Position numbers and translations under genes: made by a program
Notes under the pieces: generated by a model
Seen by the model: the letters and a program-made list of their open reading frames with translations, nothing else
Told to the model about the DNA's origin: nothing
The model's database searches: none
Assembly: GCA_037446115.1 (NCBI GenBank)
Contig: JBBIJF010000002.1
Coordinates: 209,967 to 273,966, forward strand
Length of the DNA stretch: 64,000 nucleotides
Source: JANWXD01 sp037446115
GTDB lineage: Bacteria; Acidobacteriota; Terriglobia; Bryobacterales; Bryobacteraceae
Direction of reading: 5' to 3'
In this document: positions 52,421 through 63,663 of the stretch, in pieces
Layout: the number at the start of each line of letters is the position of its first letter
Numbering within the stretch: the first letter of the stretch is position 1

Positions 52421-53389
52421 ATGCGGTGGCCTGAGTGGGCGGAGCGCCTCCGCCCCACGCTCCGATACTGGATGGAAACGGAGGTGCACGTCTATGCGTT
52501 TGCCGTGGCGGCCTGCGTGCTCCTTTCGTTCTTTCCGTTCCTGATCGTGATCCTCGCCTTCTGCCGCCACGTACTCAATTGGCGCGCCGCGGCGGATGCG
52601 CTGAATCTGGCCCTTTCCGACTACTTTCCCGGCGCCCTGGGCGAGTTCATCCAGCGCAACCTGTGGGTCACCGTGGCGGAGCGGGGTGAACTGCCGGTCG
52701 TCTCGCTCCTGTTGCTCCTGTTCGTCGCCAACGGAATCTTCGAGCCGCTCGAAGTGGCCTTCAACCGCGCCTGGGGCGTGCCGAAACACCGCAGCTTCCT
52801 CCGCAACCAGCTGGTCAGCTTCGCGCTGATTCTGGTCTGCGGAACCCTCGCGCTGGCCTCGACCACGTTCGCCGCGCTCAACCAGGAAATCTGGCGCAAG
52901 CTGCTGGGCCCCAGCTCCTGGCTCCTGACGGCCGTGGGGCTGGCCGCGTTCAAACTGGCCGCCATCCCGGTCTCCATCCTGATCCTGCTGCTGGTCTACT
53001 GGCTGCTGCCGAATCGCAGGATCCGGGCGCGCGATGTGGTGCCTGCAGCGGTGATCGTGGGCCTGGCCCTGGAGATTCTGAAATACGTGAACCTTCTGAC
53101 CTGGCCCCTGCTGCGCGTCAAGCTCTCGCGCGAATACGGTCCTTTCGTCTATTCGGCCTCGATTCTGCTATGGAGCTTTTTTGCGGCGATGATCGTGCTG
53201 GCGGGAGCGGAATGGTCCGCGCGCAAGGCCCGGCCGTCCGAGCAGGCCGCCGGCGGCGCGGGTCCTGATTTCTCAGATGCGCAATTGCAACTCCATCCGG
53301 AAGCGGATAGACTTGAAGAGAAATTTACCTCGCAACCATACTCTGAGGTACTCGGCGATGGCCAAAAACAGCAATCCCACGCGTCGTGA
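52421..53389 (+). CDS. YihY/BrkB-family membrane protein (second copy)
   Basis: The 322-residue protein has six membrane helices with family segments such as FAVAACVLLSFFPFLIVIL and YGPFVYSASILLWSFFAAMIV. It differs clearly from the copy at 40560-41429. The hydrophilic C-terminal tail overlaps the next gene by 32 bases, so the tail may have grown by loss of an earlier stop. GAGGAGAA lies about 20 bases before the ATG. Confidence 0.85.
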   Translation: MRWPEWAERLRPTLRYWMETEVHVYAFAVAACVLLSFFPFLIVILAFCRHVLNWRAAADALNLALSDYFPGALGEFIQRNLWVTVAERGELPVVSLLLLLFVANGIFEPLEVAFNRAWGVPKHRSFLRNQLVSFALILVCGTLALASTTFAALNQEIWRKLLGPSSWLLTAVGLAAFKLAAIPVSILILLLVYWLLPNRRIRARDVVPAAVIVGLALEILKYVNLLTWPLLRVKLSREYGPFVYSASILLWSFFAAMIVLAGAEWSARKARPSEQAAGGAGPDFSDAQLQLHPEADRLEEKFTSQPYSEVLGDGQKQQSHAS

Positions 53390-54743
53390 TTTTGTGAAGA
53401 CCGCCGGCGCCGCCGCTGCGGCCGCATCTGCGTTTCCGGCGCCCGCGATCCAGAAGGTACGGGCCGCCAACGACCAGGTCCTCTACGGGGTGATTGGAAC
53501 CGGCGGCCGCGGCACCTACCTGCTGCGGCACCTCCGCGGGATTGACAGCGGCCGCTGCGTCGCCGTGTGCGATATCTACGAGCCCGCCCTGAAAAACGGC
53601 GTCGCCGCCGCCGGAACCAATCCGGCGGCCTACAAAGACTACCGCGAGCTGCTCGCCCGCAAAGACATTGACGCCGTGCTGATCGCCACGCCGCTCTACC
53701 TGCACTTTGCTCCGACGCGCGACGCCCTCCAGGCCGGCAAGCACGTCTTTTGCGAGAAAAGCCTCGTCTTCAAGGCCGAGGAGGTGCATGCTTTGCGCGC
53801 TCTGGTCCGCCAGTACCCCAAACAGGTGTTGCAGGTGGGACTCCAGCGCCGCTACAGCCAGTTCTACCAGACGGCCAAGCAGATGATTGACAAGGGCCTG
53901 CTCGGCAACGTGACGCACATCAAGGCCCAGTGGCACCGCAATCCCGGCTGGACCATGAAACCCAACCAGCCCCGCGAGCGCAACTGGCGCCTGTTCCGGG
54001 AGTTCTCCGGCGGCCTCACCGCTGAGCTGGCCTCCCACCAAATTGACGTCGCCGACTGGATGTTCGGCGCGCACCCGGAGTACGTGGTCGGCGTCGGAGG
54101 CCTGGAGTTCATCCGGGACGGCCGCGACGTCTACGACAACATCCAGCTCATCTTCAAGTACCCGAAAGGCCAAAAGCTGATTTACACCGCCATCAGCACC
54201 AACAAACATCTGCCTTTGTTCGGCGGCACCCGCACCGAATTCGGCGAGTGCATCATGGGCACCGAAGGCACGATCGAGATCACCGTGGGTACCGACAACG
54301 AGCCGGCCATTGCGCTCTGGTATTACGAGCCCGGGCCGCCCCGGGTCACCAGCGCCGCGCAGGCCAAAGAAAGACCGGCGATCGCGGGCGCAACCTTGGC
54401 TACCACTGGACGCGGAGCGCGCGGCTTCCCGGTACTGCTCGAGAAGGATCAGTTCCGCGGCAACGAGTCGTTCCTCGAAAAAGAACTCAAGTACGCACGC
54501 CGGTGGCTGTACAGCAAGGGCGTGATGGTCCCCGAAGAGGACCGCAACCCCGTGGATGTGCAGCTCGAGAGCTTCTTTGAATGCGTCCGCACCGGCGCCC
54601 GGCCCAGGGCCGACGTCGAGGTGGGCCTGCAGGACTCCACCGCCGTGATTCTGGCCAACCTCGCCATGGACGAGGGCCGCCGCGTCTACTTCAGCGAGAT
54701 CGAGCAGATGGGCCGCGGCGAACCCGCGCGAAAAAAGGCCTGA
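53358..54743 (+). CDS. Tat-exported Gfo/Idh/MocA-family oxidoreductase
   Basis: The 461-residue protein begins with a Tat signal (TRRDFVKTAGAAAAAAS). A Rossmann fold follows with GVIGTGGRGTYLLRHL and LIATPLYLHFAP, then FCEKSLVFKAEE and a C-terminal domain with SGGLTAELASHQIDVADWMFG. The EKP lysine motif appears as EKS. The ATG at 53358 gives the signal sequence directly. It is a paralogue, not a duplicate, of the gene at 32800-34128. Confidence 0.9.
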   Translation: MAKNSNPTRRDFVKTAGAAAAAASAFPAPAIQKVRAANDQVLYGVIGTGGRGTYLLRHLRGIDSGRCVAVCDIYEPALKNGVAAAGTNPAAYKDYRELLARKDIDAVLIATPLYLHFAPTRDALQAGKHVFCEKSLVFKAEEVHALRALVRQYPKQVLQVGLQRRYSQFYQTAKQMIDKGLLGNVTHIKAQWHRNPGWTMKPNQPRERNWRLFREFSGGLTAELASHQIDVADWMFGAHPEYVVGVGGLEFIRDGRDVYDNIQLIFKYPKGQKLIYTAISTNKHLPLFGGTRTEFGECIMGTEGTIEITVGTDNEPAIALWYYEPGPPRVTSAAQAKERPAIAGATLATTGRGARGFPVLLEKDQFRGNESFLEKELKYARRWLYSKGVMVPEEDRNPVDVQLESFFECVRTGARPRADVEVGLQDSTAVILANLAMDEGRRVYFSEIEQMGRGEPARKKA

Positions 54744-54875
54744 GCAAGCCCCCGGAAGGCAGCGAAGCCGACCCGCAGCCCTCGCCGCCGTGGGCCCGAG
54801 CGGAACCTGCCCGAGGTGCTGAACTTTTCGGGCTTCTCAAGTGGTAGGACGCGTGCGCGCCGCTTCCACCAACCT

Positions 54876-55469
54876 CTAAAACTCCGGCCTGCCTTTGTAA
54901 TACAGCTCCCGCGCGTCGAATTCCGCGGTCCGGTACGGAAACACAGCCGCCGGCAGGTAGAGCTCGAAACGGAGCTTGCGAAAATCGCTCCGCACCGGGC
55001 GGGGAAACACCAGCCGAAGGTAAGGGTCCGAAGGGCTCGGCGGAAAGTGACCGGCCAGGCGGTGCCGCTCCCGGCCGGCGATCATCACCGACTCCTGCTC
55101 CATGCGCCGGATTTGTTCCTCATCCACCGGCCCCGGCGGATTGTCCACACGCACCGCCAGCACCACGTACTTGCCCTCGTTTTGCGCCAAGAACTCCTCG
55201 TACTCTTCCGCCGCCGGGTCTTCCGGAGGAGGGCCCTCGCGCCGCCGCCGCAGCTCCTGTTCGGCCTCTCGCACCGGCCTGGCCGTCGCCAGATAGACAA
55301 ACACTCCCGGAACCGAACCTCCCCGTGCGCGCAGCGTCAGCGTCTGGACCCAGGGAGAGGCCGAGAGGAGCTGCTGGAGCTCCTCATCGGTCCATTGCTC
55401 GGACGGCTTCGTCTCCCAGAAAGGAGCCTGAAACAGCCATGCGAGAAGGCAGAAATGCGCTGCGGCCAT
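54876..55469 (-). CDS. Hypothetical secreted protein
   Basis: The 197-residue product has a short hydrophobic start (MAAAHFCLLAWLFQA) that may be a signal peptide, then PFWETKPSEQWTDEELQQLL and a beta-rich rest ending ARELYYKGRPEF. Similar short proteins with a W-T/S-x-E-E segment are, as far as I recall, common in acidobacteria without known role. It converges on the oxidoreductase gene, with 132 bases between them that show only a weak inverted repeat. Confidence 0.65.
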   Translation of the reverse strand: MAAAHFCLLAWLFQAPFWETKPSEQWTDEELQQLLSASPWVQTLTLRARGGSVPGVFVYLATARPVREAEQELRRRREGPPPEDPAAEEYEEFLAQNEGKYVVLAVRVDNPPGPVDEEQIRRMEQESVMIAGRERHRLAGHFPPSPSDPYLRLVFPRPVRSDFRKLRFELYLPAAVFPYRTAEFDARELYYKGRPEF

Positions 55470-55486
55470 CCCGGGACACCTTACGG

Positions 55487-55492
55487 TATTCT
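55487..55492 (+). promoter_or_regulatory. TATTCT box 8 bases before the mutarotase-like gene
   Basis: TATTCT ends 8 bases before the ATG at 55501. On the other strand TAGAAT overlaps it and may serve the divergent gene at 55469. The spacing again suggests a nearly leaderless plus-strand transcript. Confidence 0.4.
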
Positions 55493-55500
55493 AGCCGGAG

Positions 55501-56574
55501 ATGAGCGAGGTCACGTTTCGCGGCCGCCGCGCCGTCTCGATCGAAAACGAGTTGCTGCGCATCACCGTGCTCGTCGAAGGCGGCCACATCGCCGAAATCC
55601 TGGATAAACCGAGCGGCCTCAACCCGCTCTGGATCCCGCCTTGGCCTTCGATCGAGCCCTCCGCCTACGACCCCGCCCGCCATGCCGCATACGGCACGGG
55701 CCCCGAGAGCCGGCTGCTGGCAGGGATCATGGGCCACAATCTCTGCCTGGACCTGTTCGGGCCCCCGTCGCCGGAAGAAGCCGCCGCGGGCCGCACGGTG
55801 CACGGCGAAGCTTCGGTGGCGCCCTACGACCTCCACGCCGGCGGCGGCGAACTGGTGGCGCGGGCGCACTTCCCCGTGGCGCGCCTGGCGTTTGAACGCC
55901 GCATCCGGCTTGCACCGGATCGTCCGGTGGTCCGTTTTACCGAAACCGTGGAGAACCTCTCCGCGGCGGATCACCCGATCGCCTGGACCCAGCATGTCAC
56001 CCTGGGCCCGCCCTTCCTGGAAAAAGGCGCCACCGAGTTTCGCATCCCTGCCGCTCGCTCCAAGGTCTTCGAGGGAGACTTTGCCGGCGACAAAGGCGCG
56101 CTCGAGCCCGGCGCAGCATTCGAGTGGCCCTACGCTCCGCGCAGAGACGGCGGCGCCCAGGATCTGCGCGTGCTCACCGGCGCCCCGGCCTCCGGCGCCT
56201 ACACCGCGCACCTGATGGACCCGCGGCGCGAACATGCCTTCTTCCTCGCCTTCTCGCCCGCGCGCCGGATGGTGTTCGGCTACGTCTGGCACCGCGCCGA
56301 TTTTCCCTGGCTCGGAATCTGGGAAGAGAATTACAGCCGTGCCAACCCTCCCTGGAACGGCACCACGCTGGCCCTGGGCATGGAGTTCGGCGTCTCGCCG
56401 ATGCCCGAGCCGCGCCGGTCAATGATCGAGCGGGGCACGCTCTTCGGCGTTCCGTGCTACCGCTGGCTTCCGGCGCGCAGCCGCCTCCGGGCGGACTACT
56501 GCGCCTTTCTCGGCCCGGCGGAGGCTCTTCCGGACTCAGTCCGCTGGGACGGGGAATGGGAAGTGGTCTGGTAA
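55501..56574 (+). CDS. Galactose mutarotase-like/aldose epimerase-fold protein
   Basis: The 357-residue protein has the beta-sandwich pattern of aldose 1-epimerase relatives. Likely sugar-binding residues are the histidine in IMGHNLCLD, WTQHVTLGPPF and the glutamate in GIWEENYSR. It has no signal peptide. The gene ends by overlapping the convergent threonine dehydratase gene by 39 bases. The sugar is unknown. Confidence 0.8.
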   Translation: MSEVTFRGRRAVSIENELLRITVLVEGGHIAEILDKPSGLNPLWIPPWPSIEPSAYDPARHAAYGTGPESRLLAGIMGHNLCLDLFGPPSPEEAAAGRTVHGEASVAPYDLHAGGGELVARAHFPVARLAFERRIRLAPDRPVVRFTETVENLSAADHPIAWTQHVTLGPPFLEKGATEFRIPAARSKVFEGDFAGDKGALEPGAAFEWPYAPRRDGGAQDLRVLTGAPASGAYTAHLMDPRREHAFFLAFSPARRMVFGYVWHRADFPWLGIWEENYSRANPPWNGTTLALGMEFGVSPMPEPRRSMIERGTLFGVPCYRWLPARSRLRADYCAFLGPAEALPDSVRWDGEWEVVW

Positions 56575-57504
56575 GTCCACGTTGCCCCCGGAAAGAATCA
56601 CTCCCACAGACCGGATCCCGGCGGGCAGCTTCCGATGCAGCACGGCCGCGGCGGCCACGGCCCCGCTCGGCTCCACAAGGATCTTGAGCCGTTCGAGCAG
56701 GAACCGCATCGCCTCGCGGATCTCCTCCTCGCTCACCAGCAGCACCCCCTCCAGATGCCGCTGAAGGATGGGAAACGTGATCTCGCCCGGTGAGGTGGCG
56801 CGCAGGCCGTCCGCGATCGTATCCGGCGCCGGAATCTCCACCCGGCGTCCGGCGGCGAGCGAAAGGAAGGTGTCGCGGGCGCGCTCCGGCTCGGCGCCGA
56901 ACAGCCGGATCCCGGGCGCCAGACTGCGCGCCGCGATCGAGCAGCCCGAAAGCAGCCCTCCGCCCCCCACCGGAGCCACCAGCGCATCGAGCTCGCCGGC
57001 GTCTTCCAGCAGCTCGAGCCCCGCCGTGCCCTGACCGGCGATGATCCACGGGTGATCAAAGGGAGGAACCAGCGCCGCTCCGCTTTGTTCGGCGATCCGC
57101 CGCCCGATCGCCTCCCGGCTTTCCCGGCGCCGGTCGTAGGTGATGATGGTGGCGCCGCGCGCACGCGTGGCCTCGAGCTTCGCGCGCGGCGCGTCTTCCG
57201 GCATCACCAGCGTGGCCGGAACGCCCAGCGACTGGGCCGCGATGGCCACCGCCTGCGCGTGGTTTCCCGAAGAGTACGCCACCACGCCGCGCCGCAACTG
57301 CTCCGGACCGAGCGAGCGCAGGAAATTAGTCGCGCCGCGGATCTTGAACGAACCGCCCCGCTGGAGGTTTTCGCACTTGAACAAAGTGCGTACGCCCGCT
57401 CGTGCGTCGAAGCTCCGCGACGTCATCACCGGCGTCCGGTGTGCCAGTCCCCGGATCCGTTCCGCCGCCCGCTGGACGTCCTCGATGGTGACCGCCTCAG
57501 ACAT
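56536..57504 (-). CDS. PLP-dependent threonine/serine dehydratase
   Basis: The enzyme deaminates threonine or serine to the 2-keto acid. The PLP lysine is Lys54 in SFKIRGATNF, and the phosphate-binding loop appears as GGGGLLSG. The SSGNHAQAVA segment is typical. At 322 residues it lacks the C-terminal ACT-like regulatory domain of biosynthetic IlvA, so it is of the catabolic or serine racemase type. It overlaps the upstream aminotransferase gene by 8 bases. Confidence 0.92.
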   Translation of the reverse strand: MSEAVTIEDVQRAAERIRGLAHRTPVMTSRSFDARAGVRTLFKCENLQRGGSFKIRGATNFLRSLGPEQLRRGVVAYSSGNHAQAVAIAAQSLGVPATLVMPEDAPRAKLEATRARGATIITYDRRRESREAIGRRIAEQSGAALVPPFDHPWIIAGQGTAGLELLEDAGELDALVAPVGGGGLLSGCSIAARSLAPGIRLFGAEPERARDTFLSLAAGRRVEIPAPDTIADGLRATSPGEITFPILQRHLEGVLLVSEEEIREAMRFLLERLKILVEPSGAVAAAAVLHRKLPAGIRSVGVILSGGNVDLPDHFPFPVPAD

Positions 57505-58642
57505 GGATCGGATTGCGCCGCACGGAGCGAATCACCGCAGCGAGTTCCGCCATGCCTTCGGCGTCGCTCATGAGCACGCGATGCGGCAGCCAGAAGGCGT
57601 CGCGCACGCACTCCTCGGCCACGGGACACGGCTCCACCCGGCAGCCGCCGCTCTGATATACCGGGTTCGCATAGAGCGGGTGCGGATAGAAGGGCGTGCA
57701 CGGGATGCCGTTCGCCGCCAGCGCTTCACACAGCGCGTCGCGGTCCGCCCCGAACCGCCGCGCGTCCATCCGCCCGAGCAGCAGATAGTGAGAATGCCGC
57801 GCCGCAGCCGGCGGCGCCTGCTGCCAGCAAATCCCTTCGACGTCGCTCAGGGCCGCCTTCAGAGCTTCGGCATTCCGCCTGCGCAAGCAGATCTGCTCGG
57901 GAAGCCGTTCGAGCTGCGCCAGCAACACCGCGGCCTGCAGCGCCGTCATGCGGTAGTTGGTGCCGAGCGTAAAGTGGTGGAACCAGCCTGACCCGGGCCG
58001 CCGGCCCTGGTTGGCCAGCGAGCGCGCACAGGCGGCAAGATCGGCATCGTTGGTCACCAGCATGCCGCCTTCGCCCGCGGTCATCACTTTGGAGTTCTGA
58101 AAACTGAAGATCCCCGCCCGGCCGAAACTGCCCGCCCGCCTGCCGTTCCATTCCGAGCCGTGGGCGTGGGCCGCATCCTCGATGAGGATCAGACCACGGT
58201 CCCGGGCGAGCGCACTCAGCCGGTCCATGTCCGCCATCGGTCCGCCGAAATGCACCACTAACAGCGCTTTGGTGCGTGGGGAAACGGCCGCCGCCGCGCG
58301 TTCCGGATCCATGTGGAAGCTGGAGGGTTCGATATCCACAAAAACCGGCGTGGCGCCCACGCGCGACACCGCCGTCGCCGTCGAGATAAACGAAATCGCC
58401 GGCACGATCACCTCGTCGCCCGGGCCGACCCCTGCCGCCTCCAGCGCCATCTCGAGGGCCACGGTTCCGTTGGCGCAGCTCACGCCGAAGCCGCAGTGCT
58501 GGAAGGCGGCAAAGGCCTGCTCAAACCGCTCGATGAAGGGATGGAATCCGCCCCACTGCGGGCTCTCCAGGACCTCGCGCAGCAGCTCCCACTCCCGCTC
58601 TCCGGCCGCAGGCCACTTCGGGATCCGCATCTCTTCCAGCAT
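57497..58642 (-). CDS. DegT/DnrJ/EryC1-family sugar aminotransferase
   Basis: These PLP enzymes transaminate keto sugars for surface glycans or antibiotics. The PLP lysine is Lys185 in SFQNSKVMTAGEGGM, preceded by the aspartate in IEDAAHAHGS (Asp156) and NGTVALEMAL. The 381-residue length is normal. The ATG at 58642 is followed by the expected RIPKWPA start. No other sugar-nucleotide genes lie nearby, so its pathway is open. It is divergent from recA, with 74 bases between. Confidence 0.9.
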   Translation of the reverse strand: MLEEMRIPKWPAAGEREWELLREVLESPQWGGFHPFIERFEQAFAAFQHCGFGVSCANGTVALEMALEAAGVGPGDEVIVPAISFISTATAVSRVGATPVFVDIEPSSFHMDPERAAAAVSPRTKALLVVHFGGPMADMDRLSALARDRGLILIEDAAHAHGSEWNGRRAGSFGRAGIFSFQNSKVMTAGEGGMLVTNDADLAACARSLANQGRRPGSGWFHHFTLGTNYRMTALQAAVLLAQLERLPEQICLRRRNAEALKAALSDVEGICWQQAPPAAARHSHYLLLGRMDARRFGADRDALCEALAANGIPCTPFYPHPLYANPVYQSGGCRVEPCPVAEECVRDAFWLPHRVLMSDAEGMAELAAVIRSVRRNPIHV

Positions 58643-58716
58643 AAACCCCGCTTCGCATGCGTCTCCGGGCCGCAGTTGGCCTGAGATTCTGCCGCCCCGG
58701 GCGCCACTAACCATTC

Positions 58717-59745
58717 GTGGACGACAAGGAACGGCGGCGTGTCATTGATCTGGCGCTCGTCCAGATGGAGAAGCAGTTCGGCAAGGGCGCAGTGCTGCGC
58801 CTGGGTTCCCGGCAGGTCATCGCCGTGGAGGTCATTCCCAGCGGATCCCTTGCCGTGGACGCGGCGCTCGGCGTGGGAGGCTTCCCGCGCGGCCGCGTCG
58901 TCGAAATTTTCGGCCCCGAATCCTCCGGCAAAACCACGCTGGCCTTGCAGGTCATCGCCGAGGCCCAGAGACGGGGCGGCGAAGCCGCCTTTATTGACGC
59001 CGAGCACGCCCTGGACGCCGTCTATGCGCGGAAACTGGGCGTGGACGTGGACAGCCTGCTGGTCTCCCAGCCCGACTACGGCGAACAGGCGCTGGAGATC
59101 ACGGCGGCGCTCGTGGGCTCGGGCGCTGTGGATGTCGTCGTGGTGGACTCGGTGGCGGCCTTGGTGCCCAAGGCGGAACTGGACGGCGAAATGGGCGACA
59201 GCCACATGGGCCTCCAGGCGCGCCTGATGTCTCAGGCGCTGCGCAAGCTCACCGGCGTGGTCGCCCGCAATAACACCTGCCTGATCTTTATCAACCAGAT
59301 CCGCGAGAAAATCGGCGTGATGTTCGGAAACCCGGAAACCACCACCGGGGGCCGTGCGCTCAAATTTTACGCCTCGGTGCGTGTCGAAGTGCGGCGCGTC
59401 TCCTCGATCAAGGACGGCGAACAGGTCGTGGGGAGTCGCACCCGGATCAAGGTCGTCAAGAACAAGGTGGCCGCGCCCTTCCGGGAGGCGGAAGTGGATC
59501 TGATCCACGGCGAGGGGATCTCGGCCGAGGCAGACCTGCTGGATCTTGGAGTCGCTCAGGGCCTCATCGAGAAGACCGGTTCCTGGTTCAGCTATCAGGG
59601 CGAGCGTATCGGCCAGGGCCGCGACAACGCCCGGCAGTTCCTCAAGGAGAATCCCGACCTGAAAGCCCGCCTCGATGCCGAGCTGCGGAAAGCGCTGGGG
59701 CTCGCCCCGCTCGGAGCGCCTTCGCTCGTGGCGGCAGCACAGTGA
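58717..59745 (+). CDS. recA: Recombinase RecA
   Basis: RecA drives homologous recombination and the SOS response. Walker A is GPESSGKTT at 66-74, Walker B is VVVVDSVAAL and the L2 region is NQIREKIGVMFGNPETTTGG. It has 342 residues with a short C-terminal tail lacking the acidic stretch of enteric RecA. The start is GTG. I looked for a LexA-type operator in the 74-base upstream region and saw none of the GAAC/GTTC kind. Confidence 0.98.
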   Translation: MDDKERRRVIDLALVQMEKQFGKGAVLRLGSRQVIAVEVIPSGSLAVDAALGVGGFPRGRVVEIFGPESSGKTTLALQVIAEAQRRGGEAAFIDAEHALDAVYARKLGVDVDSLLVSQPDYGEQALEITAALVGSGAVDVVVVDSVAALVPKAELDGEMGDSHMGLQARLMSQALRKLTGVVARNNTCLIFINQIREKIGVMFGNPETTTGGRALKFYASVRVEVRRVSSIKDGEQVVGSRTRIKVVKNKVAAPFREAEVDLIHGEGISAEADLLDLGVAQGLIEKTGSWFSYQGERIGQGRDNARQFLKENPDLKARLDAELRKALGLAPLGAPSLVAAAQ

Positions 59746-59760
59746 CCGGCGGCTAAGGCC

Positions 59761-59907
59761 TTACTCCTTTGCGTACTTCGCCGGTTCTTTATCGAACTTT
59801 TCTTTGCAAACCTTGTGGCAGAAGTAGTACGTCTTGCCTTTGTACTCGGACTTGGCGGCGGCCTTCTGCTCATCCACCTGCATGCCGCAGACGGGATCTT
59901 TCGCCAC
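59761..59907 (-). CDS. YHS-domain microprotein next to the copper ATPase
   Basis: The 48-residue product starts at GTG 59907 after GGAGGAGG and ends at TAA 59763-59761. It is one YHS domain: DPVCGMQVDEQKA, YKGKTYYFC, HKVCKEKF. The four cysteines (CGM, FCHKVC) suit metal binding. Its sequence parallels the first 50 residues of the ATPase just upstream, 22 bases away, so it may be a metal carrier for the pump. Confidence 0.87.
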   Translation of the reverse strand: MAKDPVCGMQVDEQKAAAKSEYKGKTYYFCHKVCKEKFDKEPAKYAKE

Positions 59908-59929
59908 GGGGTAACCTCCTCCATCGAAA

Positions 59930-62239
<2,310 letters not shown>

Positions 62240-62271
62240 GCTTCAGGTCCGATTGTACCGCCTGGTCCCGG

Positions 62272-63663
62272 TTAGCTCAGATCCGCCGCCTTCTCCTCGA
62301 CCAGGCGCCAGACCTCTTCGACATCGGCCATGGTGGTCCCGAGATTGCCGATGGCCAACCTCAGGACGAAACGCCCACCCAAAACGGTATGCGACAAAAA
62401 CGCCCGGCCGGTGGCATTGACCTCATCGAGCAGTCTGCGGTTGGCCTCGTCACTACCCCGGAGCCGGAAACAGACCACGGAAAACGGCGCCGGGGCCACG
62501 CGCTCAAAACGCGGGTGGGCGTCAATCCGCCGCGCCAGTTCCTGCGCCATCTGAATGTGCGCCCGCAGCACCCGCTCGATGCCCCGCCGCCCGAAATGCC
62601 GCATGACGAACCAGAGCTTGAGGGCGCGGAACCTCCGCCCCAGCGGAAGGCTGTAGTCCATGTAGTTCACCGCCTGTGCATCCGGCTCCGTGCGCAGGTA
62701 CTCCGGCACGAGCGAAAAGGCCGCGCGCAACACTTCCGGACGCCGCGTATAGAAAGCGCTCAGGTCCATGGGCGTCAGCAACCACTTGTGCGGGTTGACG
62801 ACGATCGAGTCGGCGTGCTCGGCTCCGGCGAGGATGTGGCGGTACTCGGCCAGAATCGCCGCCGCACCGGCGTAGGCCGCATCCACGTGGAGCCACAGGC
62901 CGTGGCGCCCGGCGATCGCTGCGATGGCCGCCAGCGGATCCACGCTCGTCGTGGACGTCGTGCCCACAGTGGCGACCACGCAGAACGGCCGCCTGCCGCT
63001 GCGCCGGTCTTCCGCGATGGCCGCCTCGAGCTGCTCCGGACGCATCCGGAACTGCTCGTCGGTCGGAATTTTGCGCACGTTGTGCAGGCCGATCCCCAGG
63101 GCGATTGCGGCTTTGTCCACCGAGGAATGAGCCTGCTCGGAACAGTACAGCGTCAGGCCGGCTCCGCCCCCTTCGTTGCGAATCTCCGGCGCCGCTTGCT
63201 GGCGCGCAGCCGCGATCGCGTGGAAGGTGCTCACGGAGGCCGTGTCGAAGATGATGCCGAAGAAATCTTCGGGCAGACCCAACCAGCGCCGCAGCCAGCC
63301 GAGCGTGACCTGCTCGACTTCGGTGCCCGCAGGCGAGGTCTTCCACAGCATCCCGTTGCTGTTGAGCGCCGCAGCCAGCAGTTCGCCCAGCACGCCCGCG
63401 CCGGAGGCGGAAATCGCAAAATAGGCCAGGAAGCGCGGGTGGTTCCAGTGCGTGACTGCCGGCAGGATCCGCCGGTGAAAGTCTTCGAGAATCGTCTCGA
63501 GCGGCTCTCCCTCTTCGGGCGCGCATGCGGGCAGTGTCCGCACCAGCGCGCCCGGTTCGATGCGCGGCGCCACGGGAAGCGCACGGGGGTCTTCCAGATA
63601 CGCGGCGATCCACTCCACTGCCGCGCGGGCCGCCCGAAGGAACTCGTCGGAGCCGGGTTTCAT
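62272..63663 (-). CDS. Group II PLP-dependent amino acid decarboxylase
   Basis: The 463-residue enzyme belongs to the aromatic-L-amino-acid decarboxylase family. The PLP lysine is Lys293 in NPHKWLL, Asp261 lies in LHVDAAYAGAA, and HWNHPRFLAYF near residue 72 forms the substrate pocket typical of aromatic decarboxylases. The product could be tryptamine, tyramine or phenethylamine. The ATG overlaps the stop of the gene entering from the right edge (ATGA). Confidence 0.92.
   Translation of the reverse strand: MKPGSDEFLRAARAAVEWIAAYLEDPRALPVAPRIEPGALVRTLPACAPEEGEPLETILEDFHRRILPAVTHWNHPRFLAYFAISASGAGVLGELLAAALNSNGMLWKTSPAGTEVEQVTLGWLRRWLGLPEDFFGIIFDTASVSTFHAIAAARQQAAPEIRNEGGGAGLTLYCSEQAHSSVDKAAIALGIGLHNVRKIPTDEQFRMRPEQLEAAIAEDRRSGRRPFCVVATVGTTSTTSVDPLAAIAAIAGRHGLWLHVDAAYAGAAAILAEYRHILAGAEHADSIVVNPHKWLLTPMDLSAFYTRRPEVLRAAFSLVPEYLRTEPDAQAVNYMDYSLPLGRRFRALKLWFVMRHFGRRGIERVLRAHIQMAQELARRIDAHPRFERVAPAPFSVVCFRLRGSDEANRRLLDEVNATGRAFLSHTVLGGRFVLRLAIGNLGTTMADVEEVWRLVEEKAADLS

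Noticed and set aside
54809..54833. Inverted repeat GCCCGA/TCGGGC after the oxidoreductase gene as a terminator
   Set aside because: Six base pairs with a 13-base loop and no T tract; too weak to claim.
58643..58716. SOS/LexA operator upstream of recA
   Set aside because: No GTTC/GAAC-type inverted repeat or other clear operator is present in these 74 bases.
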